A DNA stretch of 64,000 nucleotides from Nymphaea colorata (taxonomy: Eukaryota; Streptophyta; Magnoliopsida; Nymphaeales; Nymphaeaceae), in NCBI RefSeq assembly GCF_008831285.2, contig NC_045151.1, forward strand, positions 5,407,682 to 5,471,681. Reading direction: 5' to 3'. A model generated the notes under the pieces. The model searched no databases and was not told the origin of the DNA. It was given only the letters and a program-made list of their open reading frames with translations. Below are positions 45,434 to 58,574 of the stretch, one piece after another; position 1 is the stretch's first letter; every line of letters begins with the position of its first letter. The translations under genes and the position numbers were made by a program.

Positions 45434-47900
45434 CTTATATTGACATGCAAAATTTTTACCAATTTTGGGTCTAGATTGTTTATATATGGGAAAATATAAT
45501 ATTTGTACCTGCCTCTATATCAACATGCAATAATTGAAGAGATGGACTTGTCCTTTCAGTATAGGGTTTGACCATTCCTAATGTCTTTACCAGGTTAATT
45601 AGACCAAGGCCTAAGCTTTATAGCCTAAGCACTAAGACTGAATTGTCATTTAGTGCCAAAATGAACAACAACAAATGTCCCTTGGGTTTTGAAAGGGTAT
45701 GATTCTGAAAATCTAAGTGGATCATCAGAGATATATGGATTTGATTAGGAGACCACAAAGGGAGAAACATCAATCATGTATTCATCATTGATCCATGCAA
45801 ATGAGATCCTAAATCAATACGATGCATGCAAACTAGATCAAATATAATTAAGATCTGGTCACTAGGGCTTGGTACGTGCAACATGGACCTGGAGGATATA
45901 ATTCATATCTAAATTTTGAATAAGATTGAAATATAAATACAACTAATAATTTGATCTAAAAACCATTATCTAAGACAAAATATTAGATCTAAGTTCAATT
46001 CAGGGATCAGGTACTAAGAGATCCAAAAGTTTGATCCAAAATCCATCATCCAATATTCGAATTAAAAGTTTGAGAGATCTAATGTCCGAAGTTGATGAAC
46101 CAATATGTAATATTTGGGATCAAGAGCTAATAGAATTTCAGATTCAAAATCCAATAGTTTAGATCTGGCTGCAATATCACCAAGATCCCAATCCTCAAAT
46201 CCGAGTATTATAATTCATGTTTCAAGATTCTAGATTGAAATCCATGACTCAATAACAAAATCCAATTTACTGTATCTCTTTATCCAAGGTTTGACATTTA
46301 AAGTTTAGTTATTGGAGCCGGGTTCTACGTTGAGATCTAAGGTCCATTCAAGACAGTTTGATCCCTTTGATTTCAATCCAATATTGAATCCTTTATACAT
46401 GCCAAATGTAAGTCAAACCTAACTAAGGTTTAAAGTTTTACTTAGGCTTTATTGTTGAAGTCTTCAATAGCTGGTCTTAGTTAAGTGTTGAACTGAGTTC
46501 AAACTGGTTAGTCAAGGATCTAGTTCTAGAGTATAGGTTCATTGGTTGTTGGTTTTTAGAGTCATTCTAGGCTAACTTAGGTAACCTAAGATGAGAACTG
46601 AATTATACATGACCCGGGATTTTTGTGAACATATTTAAGATAAGGGTTTTGATTTTGAAAATGTGCATTTATAATCGATGATTCTGAAAGTGGATTCTTG
46701 CAGATACTAGGATGAGTTATAGTGTTCACATGCTAGGACTAATCTTACAGTGCATGTTACTTGTTAGCCGGTCTTAGTTTCTCCATGAGTCCTACATGTA
46801 AGTGCATGTTTAAAATTTAATACATATGCATTGTCGTAAGAGTATTAGTATTAAAAAAAAATAATAAACTATATGCTTGAATACACTAAATCCAATATTA
46901 TAACTAAAAATTTAAATGCTTAAATTAAAGAGAGAAAGGGTTTGAATGGGTTACCTACCATGTCCGTAGCCTAGATGACATTGAAAACCAAGTCTAACAA
47001 AAACAGTAAATAACTAAACTATGTCATGCCTTAAGAAAAATTTAAACTAGCCTAGACACATGAAGAAAATAAAGCTATCCTAGACATGCTTAAGGAAATT
47101 AAACTAACCTAATAACTACAGAAGAAACAAACCAAACTAAGCATGAGAAGTAGAAAAAAAAACCTAAACATGCTTCTAAGAAATTTAAAAAAGAGGTAAA
47201 CTGTAAATAAGAAAGAAAAGAAGGAAATAAAAAAATTAACTGAGTGACACAAACATGATCCTGAGCCTGTCCACGACTCCAACCTGGTCTTTTTGTGCAT
47301 TTATCAGTTGGCTTGGTCATCCACTAGTGTGACAGAGACCAAGTTCTTGACTCGGACTCTAAGACCAAAAGAATAGTTAAACTTTCCTTGAGCTAGCTTG
47401 GGTACTGGTTTGGGTTTTCCCCAAGTTTGATGCACCTTTCAAGGATTCAAGGACTTAGTGTCCAAAACAGGGAAGGGTAAACTACTATTTATAGCACGAG
47501 GACAAGAAAAAATCTGCCCCACAAAGGATAAATACTGGACTAAACTTCTTGAGGGGTTGAGCCCCCAAACAAACCATCGGATAACACATTAAAACTTTAT
47601 ATTATACATAAGACTTAATTAGAAAAAATGTTTGTTCTTGAGCCATACAAACACCGATTTTGATTCCGTCTGAAGCAGATTGCTCAACGGAATTCTGCAC
47701 AGGTCATAAAATTTGTATGAATTGATATTTGTGGTAGATTGCTGGAAGTAGAGAAGAGACAAAAGAAGTGGCTTCGAAAAATTTAAGGAACAAAATTAAA
47801 CTCAAATCGGGTTGAAAGGACTCAAACTGAATTGAGGGAAGATAGATTTAAACGTGAGAAACATAATCACAACTTGGCTTGAGCACACACTACCTGGTTG
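45434..47900 (-). mobile_element. LTR-like block C (minus orientation)
   Basis: Collinear with block B, and the reverse of block A. A TATAAATA box lies at 47486-47493 (minus strand), followed by the conserved 'GTCAAGAACTTGG...CACTAGTGGA' stretch near 47320-47350. The inner end abuts a decayed primer site. The outer end is near 47900 and is not defined exactly. Confidence 0.5.
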
Positions 47901-48500
47901 AGCTGAAATTCTGCTCAAAGTTTGAAAACATAGTGAGGAGAGAGAATGGTGGCTGCACACCGACCACCATAGACCGCACACCTGCCTACTCCATATGCAC
48001 CTCACTTCACGCACTGTACACCCACGATGCACCTTTTCTACCACACTATGGTTTGAATTCACTGCACAATCATCTTCCACAGTCGCATCACTATTCGTCT
48101 CGGCATATCACAAGAAAAATCATGTGTTTTCACACAATAACCTACGAAGGACACATCCTCCTACACCTCATTTTCTTAAAGAATATAATTATGGTGATGA
48201 ATGGGCATGGCCATGAAAATGTGTGGGATGAAGCCCTATAGGGACCTTCAGCCTGATAGGAAACCGACCATACTCCATGTCAAAATTGAATTTCTTAAAA
48301 TGGGAAGGGATTCCAAACCTGGTTTTCTAAAATTGAACAATACTTTATTTATCAGGTCATTTGTTATAACTAGTATGTTTCCATCCCCAACTTATACTTC
48401 CAAAGTGAAGCCGCATGTTCTTATACGTGTCAACACACTACCACCCCCTACATCGATTAGGATGGTTTAGCACGGGTGATGACAGTCCGTTTTGGTGAAT
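47901..48500. other. No gene recognised
   Basis: Overlapping open frames of up to 120 codons exist on the plus strand, but without domain similarity or sensible composition. Nothing supported. Confidence 0.3.
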
Positions 48501-49650
48501 CTTTGTTCACAAACTATGATGTATAACTCAAGAACTTGAAAATGACCATACTTCTACGTGACAACATCGCTATGTTCGAAGACTTGAGCACCCTGGTAGG
48601 AGCAATCCAACCAAGAACCCTCGTTGGCTTCTTCATTGGAAAACTCTGGGAAGATATTCAGATCGAGGTGTTAGCCACACAACCAACAACATTTCAAGAA
48701 TGCTTTAAGCTAGCCAGACTTTCTGACAAAAAGTCTAGAAAGTTGTCAGCGTATATGAGGAGTTCCTATGAGAGATCCCATGCAAGCAAGCCACGCCCAT
48801 CCTGGCCCTTGGGCAGCCACCATCTCGATTCCAAACCAATGCCTAAACTGTCCAGTGCTGGCCCATCAGGAGTGTCTAAGAACGAATATATCTCTAGACA
48901 ATAACATAAGAAACGACAGAAAAAAAGCTTGTGCTACAATTGTAACAAGAAGTGGTACATGGGCCACAAATGCAAAGCCTTGCGTGTCTTCTTCGTTATG
49001 GATTTTGAGGATGAAGAAGAAGTGTTCTTCAAACAAGAGAGATCTTTCGAATAAAAAAAGAAGAAAAACAATGATGAAAAAGGGGACATCAATGTTACTA
49101 TCATATTCTTGTTGGGGCCAACACACCCAATTCCTTGCGAGTTAACCTCAGTCCTTTGATGATGAGGTCTCAGTAGAGTTCACGCAAGTCCTGAGTGAGT
49201 TATCTCTTATCTTTGCCCAGCCTCGTAGGTAGGGACGAAGTCTTTGAATCCTAGACCTTACCACTATGCCCATATCCAAAAGAATGAGATCGAGAGACTA
49301 GTTAAAGAAATCATTGAGAGTGGTATGATCTGTCCTTCCTCCTTTTTTTTTTTTTCTCATATTCTTTTTTGGTGAAAAAGAAAGATAACACTTGTGGTCT
49401 TATGTCAACTAGAGGGCCTTAAATGACACAACTATGAAATATATGCATCTATTATTCCCATGACATGAACTCTTAGATGAACTTCATGGTACTCGCTACT
49501 TCACAAAGATGGACTTTCAATTTGAATACCATTAGATCTAGATGGCACGTCAAGATGTGGAAATGATTGTGTTCCAAATGCACGATTCATGTGGAAACAT
49601 TTTTGTTTCCATTTGGTGATTATGCAATGAAGCCCTTGTTCATGTTCTCC
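48500..49650 (+). pseudogene. Ty3/gypsy gag-protease-RT remnant
   Basis: Plus strand: gag at 48536-48904 with GAIQPRTLVGFFIGKLWEDI and TTFQECFKLARLSDKKSRKL. A zinc knuckle starts at 48932 (CYNCNKKWYMGHKCK) and is followed by an acidic segment ending in a stop near 49050. RT traces lie at 49260-49330 (HIQKNEIERLVKEIIESGMI, matching the 'YPYFQKxEIExxVxEML' entry of RT) and near 49370 (LVKKKDN). A stretch at 49480-49640 follows the order of RT palm motifs but with stops. Protease is mostly missing. Same broad gag type as the remnant at 1-1551. Confidence 0.75.
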
Positions 49651-50084
49651 TAAGAAGTGCCAGCAACGGCTGGAACCACTGCTGCCATCCACGTCCGTTG
49701 CTGAGCCTAGCTGCAGCTGCTGACCATGCCACGCTGCAGTCATCCAAGTACCGCTTCTCTATCTTTCTCTGTTTCAAATCCCAGCCTAACAGTAGTAGTC
49801 CATCGGCATCTTTGCCTAGTGTAACCACCACAACTCTGCCCTCGATGTAGAGCTCTCTAACGTGTGAGGAGATCACGCAGCTATCTCATCGGCAACTCCA
49901 CGCTCGATGCAGAGGTCTCATACCGGATGTGCGCTCTAGGCTGATGCATTCATCCAATGCTACATCTCGTCAATCCGAAGGCCTTGCTAGCCAAGAAAAA
50001 GCTTTGTCCACTGCTTGGCCGATAGGCGAAAACGAAGACATGCCTGGTTACGTGCTAGTCGCGGCCCACAGTCAGATCCGTCTC

Positions 50085-50117
<33 letters not shown>

Positions 50118-51500
50118 TCTCTCCCTCCGTTCTGAGGTTTTCTTCTTACCTGTGTGTTGCTTTATCTCTCTCGATTTCTCTAGCACCAGAACCTAGTCGC
50201 CTAATTCTAGATCCCAACTGAGCACTCACGCCTAGCCGTTGGACCTGCCGACCGACTATTGCCAACACGCATTCATTTCCCTGATGACAAACCAACTTAG
50301 ATCTGCCGCAGACTTGGCTTGCCTCCAGGCTCGGCCGAAGCACTTCCAAGCAAGCCGGACACAAACGCCTGCTTCCCAAGTTCTGCCATGACCAGGCCGC
50401 ACACCACTACACTGCCAGCAACTCCCAACTAGGCGTCTGTTGCTGTGCCACGCCTAGCTACATGATGTCCCTTATCAGTTGTCTCAGCTTGTCTCAACCT
50501 CAGGCCCGGCCATCAGGCCATCAAGGTGCTAGCCACGGGAGTCTGTCCCTTGCGCCTAGACAACCCTCAACAACTGCCCTCCCTCTCGGCTGAAGCCAAG
50601 TGCAGCAACTCCCGGTCGCGGCCTAGCCGCTGGCCAGACCTGCCTTCTCTTACTCATCCTGGCCTGTCTAGCCAAGCCACCCACGCCTTGTGTCCGTCCA
50701 GCCCCTTATAGAAATGGAAGCACCTTAAAGTGGACCAGTTTGAGCTTTGAGGCGTGAGCATTGGGACCCGCCCGCTTCTCTATGAGAATGGCCGCCAGGC
50801 TTCGTTGCGGTCCTCTCTGCCTCGCTTTCTACCTTCTTCATTCTCTCATTGGTCTGCTCCCTCACGCCGGGTTGAGAAATATATTTGTATTGTGAGATCC
50901 ATATTGAGGTGGGGAAACTAGGCTTGGGTTGTTCTTGCTCTGGGGTCACGTCCAGATGGGCACATTTATATACTTAGACCAGCGAGAGCTAGTCGTGTGC
51001 AAGAGATCATCGGTTAGTGAAGAGGACTTGCATCACTTAGCGATACCAAAGAATTATGTCCCATCATTGCTGCTCCAGTTGAGCTTCTAGGCGGAACCCT
51101 TAGCAGGGGCAGGTCAATAGAAATCAAACGACTCATGTTGGGGATTTAGTTGCTGCCGAAAGAATGCAATGGGGAATTTCTACCTGATAGAAATCGACCG
51201 GGGATTTGGTTTCTATCCACAAAAGCCCCGACGATGGGGGTTTGATTTCTGTCGATAGAAACCCCACTGCCAAGGGTTTGGTTTCTATCATCAGAAGCCA
51301 CGGCGTAGTGCGTTGGTTTTTTTTTTTCTTTTTTAAGACTAAGTCGGGCCAGGCTAATGGTTGGGCTGAGTGCGCCCGGCCCGGCAACTGGGTGGGGTAG
51401 GATGAGCTGTTGGCCTGGGTCGGTCGAGCAAACTTTTTTTGGCAGTTCTTGGCTTGGACTAGTCCGATGCCCTTCCCTATCGGCAACATCCAAGAGCCTA
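49651..51500. other. GC-richer unassigned region
   Basis: Clearly more GC-rich than its surroundings, with a (TC)n tract at about 50085-50123. No conserved domain is visible in either strand. Near 51130-51300 a short motif, GGGGATTTGGTTTCTATC, recurs about four times, alternating with its approximate inverse (GATAGAAACCCC), giving small hairpins. This may be LTR or untranslated retroelement DNA. Confidence 0.35.
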
Positions 51501-52140
51501 CTGCTTTCCAAAAAACAATATGTCAACAAAAAATAACTCAACGAAAGACCAGCATTAAAATTAATATATTCAAGTATATAATAGTTCAAAAATAAATAGG
51601 CCACTCCTCTAAAAATTAAATTAGATGGTAACAACTACAAAAATTAAACTTAATCAAACTTCTAACTTGCAAAATGCAAATTTAAAAAAATAAGCAATAA
51701 TTCTAAATTCTTCCTTCCAAGAAGTTAGAAGGTTTATGTAAAAAATAAATTGAGTAGTATAATACAAAGTTTATTACCAGATTCCACTGAGTATTGACAA
51801 CGTCAAATTGAGTTTCGATTGAGCTAACCCGAGTTTTGAACATCTCAAGCGAAGTCATAGCCGAGTCATGCTGAGTTTTGATAAAAATAAGACCTCTTAC
51901 TGGATTGACCCACAGGGGACCGAGTAAAGTCAGTCAATGAATTGCCTCAACGAATTTAGAACACTGATAAACATTTATCTTGAGCATTTAAGGCAACCTA
52001 TCTAATCTGCCCCCACACTGAAGAGAGAAGTAGACCCGGATTTCTCATGTTGGAAAAAGAGAAACCCAGTTGCTTATATGCACACACATTCTCCGGACGG
52101 TAGTTTATAACACGCTTTGCTCCTTGACCTACAAAAGGAA
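51501..52140. other. Intergenic region downstream of the polyamine oxidase gene
   Basis: AT-rich, no gene seen. A minus-strand AATAAA at 52145-52150, at the right margin of this interval, could serve as the poly(A) signal of the polyamine oxidase gene. Confidence 0.3.
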
Positions 52141-52571
52141 TCGTTTTATTTTCTTACGCATTCACATACTATGACGGGCGACGGGATTGCCCTGTGAAGA
52201 GCACTAGTTTGGCTAGACTACGAAATTGGTAGCGGCTTTATGAACCAGACCGATTCCTTACGCACGCAACTTCATTCTTGCGGTGGCACTAAATACACCC
52301 TTTCACAAATATGAAAAAATGCACTCACCCTGTTTCAACCAAGATAATAGACTAGAGATATAGTTCTGTGTATCTATTGTAGTCCAGTGCATCTTTGCAC
52401 TTCAATCTTCAGTTATAGCCACCACAAGATAGAGATCAACATAATACCACATTGCGAACTCGAAAGCTCATGCCGTGGTGAATCAGCCTTGGTTCCAATG
52501 AAGCCCTGGGAAATTTTCAAACCGCTCCCCATGGCATAACTTGGTTACCCATGCATGCACAAGCCCGTAAA

Positions 52572-53662
52572 TTACAGGCGTGAAATCAGCAAGGGGACGG
52601 AGAAGTTGGTTTCTTCTCCAATAGCTGGTTGGAGCAAAGCTAGATCACCGTATCTCTCCAAAACACGCATTCTACAGTCTTCAGCAGCCATTATCCCAGT
52701 TGAGAATGCCCCATGTACGGAACCTGGATACTTCATGCTTGTGGCTTCCCCTGCGAAGAAGAGATTGTCGATTGGGATCCGCAGCTTTTCATACAGGTCA
52801 TGAGCTTTGGCGACAGCATCATAACTATAAGAGCCAAGGGAATTCACATCGGTTCCCCAGTGAGAAACAAGATACTGGATCTATGATTAACAAACAAAAA
52901 GGCAGTCAATTACATGATACATGCATATCTTTTAAAAATGGCGATCAGGGACTGAACGACCATTATGGCAAGCGCAGAAGACTATATCTAATTTCTCAAT
53001 TACAGGTAGCCAACAGTCAAGTATAATAACCACGTGATCAGATAAAACGCATTCAATTCAAGTGGTGACACCAGTCATTTTTGCGAGTTGGTTTTATGCC
53101 TTGCCGCATTGCCAGATTAAGGAGATATCGTGGTAGAACCATGTATGGTCATTAAGCAACCACGTTATGCATCAATCTATAAGTGAAATGAAAAAGTAGA
53201 AGCATAATCATGCGCACCACTGGTAACACCAAACTTCACATTCAAGAAATAATTTGAGGGCATATAAAAAGAAGAAAATTTATAACAAGAATACAGTAAA
53301 AGATGCATGTACATGCACCACCATGATATGGTTGAGTGAAGCCATGTTGGCAGTTTCAGGATGAATTTGGAAACAAGGACATCTAGAAATCAACCTATAA
53401 TACAGTTGAATTGAAAATTTTTTGTTCTCATAAAAGGATCAATAGTTTTAACTTTTTAGTAAAATAACAAAATCCAAGACAAGAAAATAGTTAGTACAGT
53501 AAAAATAACATAGCCCATAAATACAACAACCAAGTCAAAACAGCAGACAAAACCCACTAATCCAGCAACTATACTGCATTAATGCTCATTGCGGGTACGG
53601 GTGCGGGTACCGGTGTGGGTACGGACCATTTTCAAAAAACTTAGATGCGGGGGTACGCCAGT

Positions 53663-53700
<38 letters not shown>

Positions 53701-56700
53701 CAAAAAATTACAAACAGAATAACATATTCACACATACATATATATCAAAAATTACAAACAGATGGAAAATGGAAATCGTGTTATTGGAAGAAAGTTTTAA
53801 GGAGGAAAGGAAAAATCAGCACTCCAAGAAATTCAGTTGCAACGATCTGCAATATACAAAAGGACACAAAAGCAACGATTTCAAACATGACCCTGTTCTC
53901 ACGGGACAAAATTGCAGCACACAACTGGTTATTAGACCGAAGACGCACAGCAGGTTCTATCTACAACTATCAAGAAGTGCCACTGTGGCAAATAATTCAC
54001 ATTCAGCATTACGAGAAAAGAGGAACCAGAAATGAAACCAGGCAAAGAAGGAACAAAACCAGGAAAAGCAAGAAGAGGGAAAGGATTGACATTGAAAACT
54101 GAAATAAAACAGAAAAGCGCATTTAGCCAAGTTCAGGAACTAAGAAATCAACTGAAGTGGTAAATCTGTCTGTTAAAACCCCTAAAACCTTACAAAGAAC
54201 CCAACAGAAAGTGAAGGTAAAAAAACACGTCAATCTTCTTAATAATAAAGCTGACGAAGGAAGATTCAGGTTTGCCGCCATACCTTTGAGAAGGGCTGAC
54301 GAAGAAGGGAAGGAAAAAACAAACTAAGGATTCCAGGTTGCTTTCTTCACATCTTAGAAGTGAAAAGGAAAAAACATAGAGAATGTTTTTCCATTGAACA
54401 TCGTAACCAAATTACTATCACTACAATCCCCAAAATTTCATAATGGAACATTAACCTAAGGATTCCAGGTTGCTTCCTTCACATCTTAAAAGTGAAAAGG
54501 AAAAAACATATAGTATGTTTTTCCATTGAACATCGTAACCAAATTACTATCACTACAAGCCCCAAAATTTCATAATGGAACATTAACCTAACGATTCCAG
54601 GTTGCTTTCTTCACATCTTAGAAGTTAAAAGGAAAAAACATAGATAATGTTTTTCCATTGGACATCGTAACCAAATTACTATCACTACCATCCCCAAAAT
54701 TTCATAATGGAGCATTAACCTAAGGATTCCTGGTTGCTTTCTTCACATCTTAGAAGTGAAAAGGGAAGAACATAGAGAATGTTTTTCCATTGGACATTGT
54801 AACCAAATTACTATCACTACCATCCCCAAAATTTCACAATGGAACATTAACCTAAGGATTCCAGGTTGCTTTCTTCACATCCTAGAAGTGAAAAAGGAAA
54901 AAACATAGAGTACATCAAGCTTCCCCAATACCATTGTAAAGCTTGCCTATTCACCTGATATAGACTTTCACCATCAGACATAAAATATGAATGCAAAAAT
55001 AAGTTACGGATATAATTGATAAAAAAAAGATCTTCGGGATAGCTCCTGCTGTGAAAATGAAGATTAGCAGAGAAGAAGATAAATCCCATGACCATCAATA
55101 AAATGTGCTGATCCTCAAAAATATGCTGAGTACTTCACAATCAAAGAAAGGACGTACCTTTAAATCCTAAAAACAAATTGACTTGCTTGTCTTATGTGAA
55201 CACTCATACACATCAAATCAAAGTACTCAAAGGTAAGATAAGATGAAGTCGGTAAAGTAGAAGCATCACAAAGCCCAAAAAAAGAAAAAAACTTGATTTA
55301 TATAAAAATTTTAGAGAAAGACAATTTTACCGGGTCAGTTGCATCAGGGAGAATCCTCTTAAGTTGAGAAAATGCAAAACTAACAGCTGCTTCATCTGAT
55401 AACTTCTCAATGTCATTTGCAAGCCGGCCTGCAGGCATGTATACCAGAACAGGGTATCCTGTTGCCTTGTGGAGATTCAAAAAATAGCCACATTCGTAAG
55501 TCGATGGAGCAACCACTCCTAGAAACTCAACATTAGGCCAGAAAACCTTCTCAAAATGCAGAATAATCTTATTCTCCACACCCACTCCTAAGTCTGCAAT
55601 TGCTGCTTCCTTCCACTCAGGCAGCTTAGGCTCGAACTTTATAACCTTGGATTTCAGAACTCCAAGGGGCACTGTAATGACAGCTGCATCTGCTGTGAAA
55701 ACTTTTCCATTCTCAACAGTGACTTGAACTCCATGATACCTCCAGGAGATCTGTGTAACCCTGAAAATTGCTTAAGCATAAGAGCCACATTCTCAATCAT
55801 AATATAGAAATAATGCAGGCAAAGAAGAATCCTTTTAGGGAGGCTTCGATTTATAATCCTCCAAAAGATAATGGTAGGATTTCCAAGCCTTTAAAGTCAT
55901 TGAACAATATATTGATCCTAATTTTGGACAAGTCATCATCTCAGTTTGGCCAACTAAACAACTGAAAAATCCAGATATGGATTTCCAAATTCTCAACAAA
56001 CTATTAACCATTGTGATACAAACCCATCCTAAATCTAGTTGACAACTTCACTAATGAGCAAGTATCTTTATTCAAGGTTTAGGAGTCAGTTATGGAACAA
56101 ATAAATGATGTGGATGAGAGCATGCAAAACATTGTCATTTTTAAGCTTTTTCACACCTGTGTCCAAGGCGGATGTCCAGAACCTTAGCAAGCGTATTAAT
56201 AACTGGAAGATACCCTCTTATCATCAGCCCATGTCCACCAGGGAGCAGCACTTCCTGTATATAGATCCCATGGGCAAGTAAAAGTTACTGTCAAACTTCT
56301 AGCAGGCAAACCAACACAGTAGCCAAATTTCGTCTCACACCTGATCCCAATTTTTTAATGAAATAGTGTCTGCATCAGCAGCAAACCAACCCTCCATTCT
56401 GCATAAATACCACTGCAAAACCTTGTGGGCCAGTCCTTCTTGCCTATAAGAATGAAAAAAATGGCTAATTGAAAAAAAAAAAGTGGCTAACTAAGAAGAA
56501 TACAATGTGGATCGTGACAAAAAGCTGCCAGAAGGAAAAATACAATCTTTGGAGCTGGGCAATTTTCCCAGAAGAAAAAATACAATTAAAACCAACATAG
56601 TATCTCCTTTCAGACCTTAAATCTGGCCGCCTTTCCAGGACAATTGAAAAGGTCTTACGCATAGATACATCTTCGCTAATTTCATCCCTTAGTTTATCAG

Positions 56701-58532
56701 ACTGGACCATCAAAGAGAAGAGTTAGTTTATATAGATAAGTGAACAATTGGAAACTAAACTGCAACAATAAAGACGAAGGCACATTACCTCTTTCAGAAT
56801 TTTTTCAAATATCTCACCAACCTCGGCAACTAATTCTTGAGGAACTTGGTTCCCATCCATATCAAAAAGCGCATAACTGCAGCAGCATTAAATACCAAGA
56901 TATGGACAAACAAGAAGTTCAGTAGAACTATAGAAGAAACCTATCTCAAACTTAAAGAAGCCGCCAATAGAACTATATGAAATTGTACTTCAGGGGAAAA
57001 AAAATACCTCTCTAAGTCATGGTCATACAAAACGGAGTTGTCTCCACTAGTACGGTATAAGGGGAGTCCAAGTCTTCCTATCACGGGTGCTAAAGGATTT
57101 TCTTCACAAACACCATGCAACCTGGGGACAAAAGTTGAATGATTAGACAGGAGATGGCTTCCCAGCCAACAAAACCAGTGATTAGAACCACGAAAACTAT
57201 GCACATGGACCTGAAAAGCTCATTATGACAATCCAAAGCTCTAAATACGATAGCAGCACATTTAACATTACAATCTACTAATGGATGGTGATTTGCGGAC
57301 AGGGGATTCCAGATGATGTAACTCTACTTGAATTACTATAAGCTAAAAGGCCCTAAACCTCACCATGATGCACCTAGGTCAACGGGAAAACCAAACGAAT
57401 AGTCTGTGCATACGCGGCCTCCGATCCTGTTCCGCGACTCCAGCAGAACAACCTGAAATGACACCAAGACAAGCATCAGCAGAAAGACGAGCAACAAATG
57501 AAGAAAAGGGCCTAACTAATTTATAACCTGGATAGAGGCATCGTGAAGCGCACGAGCAGCAGCTATACCAGCAATGCCACCGCCGATGACAATAACGGAA
57601 GGGGATGACTTTGTCCTCGCACCTCTTGTATAACAAGATGCTGACAAACAGAGACCAAGTTAGACCCTTGGGATCAGTACATATTTAATCCATGACTTTG
57701 CATCATGACGATACACACCCGCGAAGCTGAAGCTGAGAGCTATTCAAGCGAGGCCAGGCACACATCCAAGCCAAGCTTTCGCATTCTTTAAGCCTAAGCT
57801 GAAGCATTTCGGTGCTCAGTATAAAGTTTACAGGACGCATATATACACCATTTCAGCTTTGCACACCGCTGGACCAAACACTTTCGAGTTAAGGAAGACC
57901 TACGCTAAACTAGCTCAACTAAAGGAAGAGGAAATAATGAACATGATGAGACATAAACCAACTCTTCCTCAAGTAGTCGCGCCAAAAGAGCTACCAGTGT
58001 GATGACCAGGCACCTTCAGTTTTCTAATCCTTCAACCTATGCGTGTTCTACAATGTTATTTTCACATTAATCGGACACAAATTTGTCCTCTCAAAAAACA
58101 ATGGTTTGAATCATATTTTCTGAAAATAAAATCATAATTTTTTTATCCATCAGATTTTAAATGCATCCTATAAGTTTTGATCTTTGGTGTCCTGGCTCTT
58201 TCCTGTAACAGTTTGTGGTAATGTGTTTTCCAAAAGACCTTTCTTTTGTTCAAATAAGCCTTGTTGGTATTAGTTATTTTGACCATGTAATCAGTCGATC
58301 AGATTGTTTTGGGGCAAGGGCAAAACAATTTGATGAGCACAATTTACATGATTGATTTAACAAATAACAATGTTTAAGACACATCATTTCAACGCGTAAT
58401 AACAAAATAAAAAATCCAAAGCACAAATAATGTGTAGAAAATCATTGACTTCCAAAAGTTACCCCAGAACAACAAAAGCACATCAAGTAAATTAATTGTT
58501 GTTTAGCCAGGGGCATATGAGCGCACATGGAG

Positions 58533-58574
<42 letters not shown>

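Noticed and set aside
47879-48241. 120-codon plus-strand ORF as a gene
   Set aside because: No domain, alternative overlapping frames of similar length, and no intron or promoter context.
51146-51634. 162-codon minus-strand ORF as a gene
   Set aside because: It covers the hairpin-motif region and a poly-A/T run; the overlapping 118-codon frame is equally open; no recognisable family.
57379-57636. 85-codon minus-strand ORF at PAO exons 2-3
   Set aside because: Wrong frame across real exons; the true frame gives the FAD-binding GGGIAGI motif.
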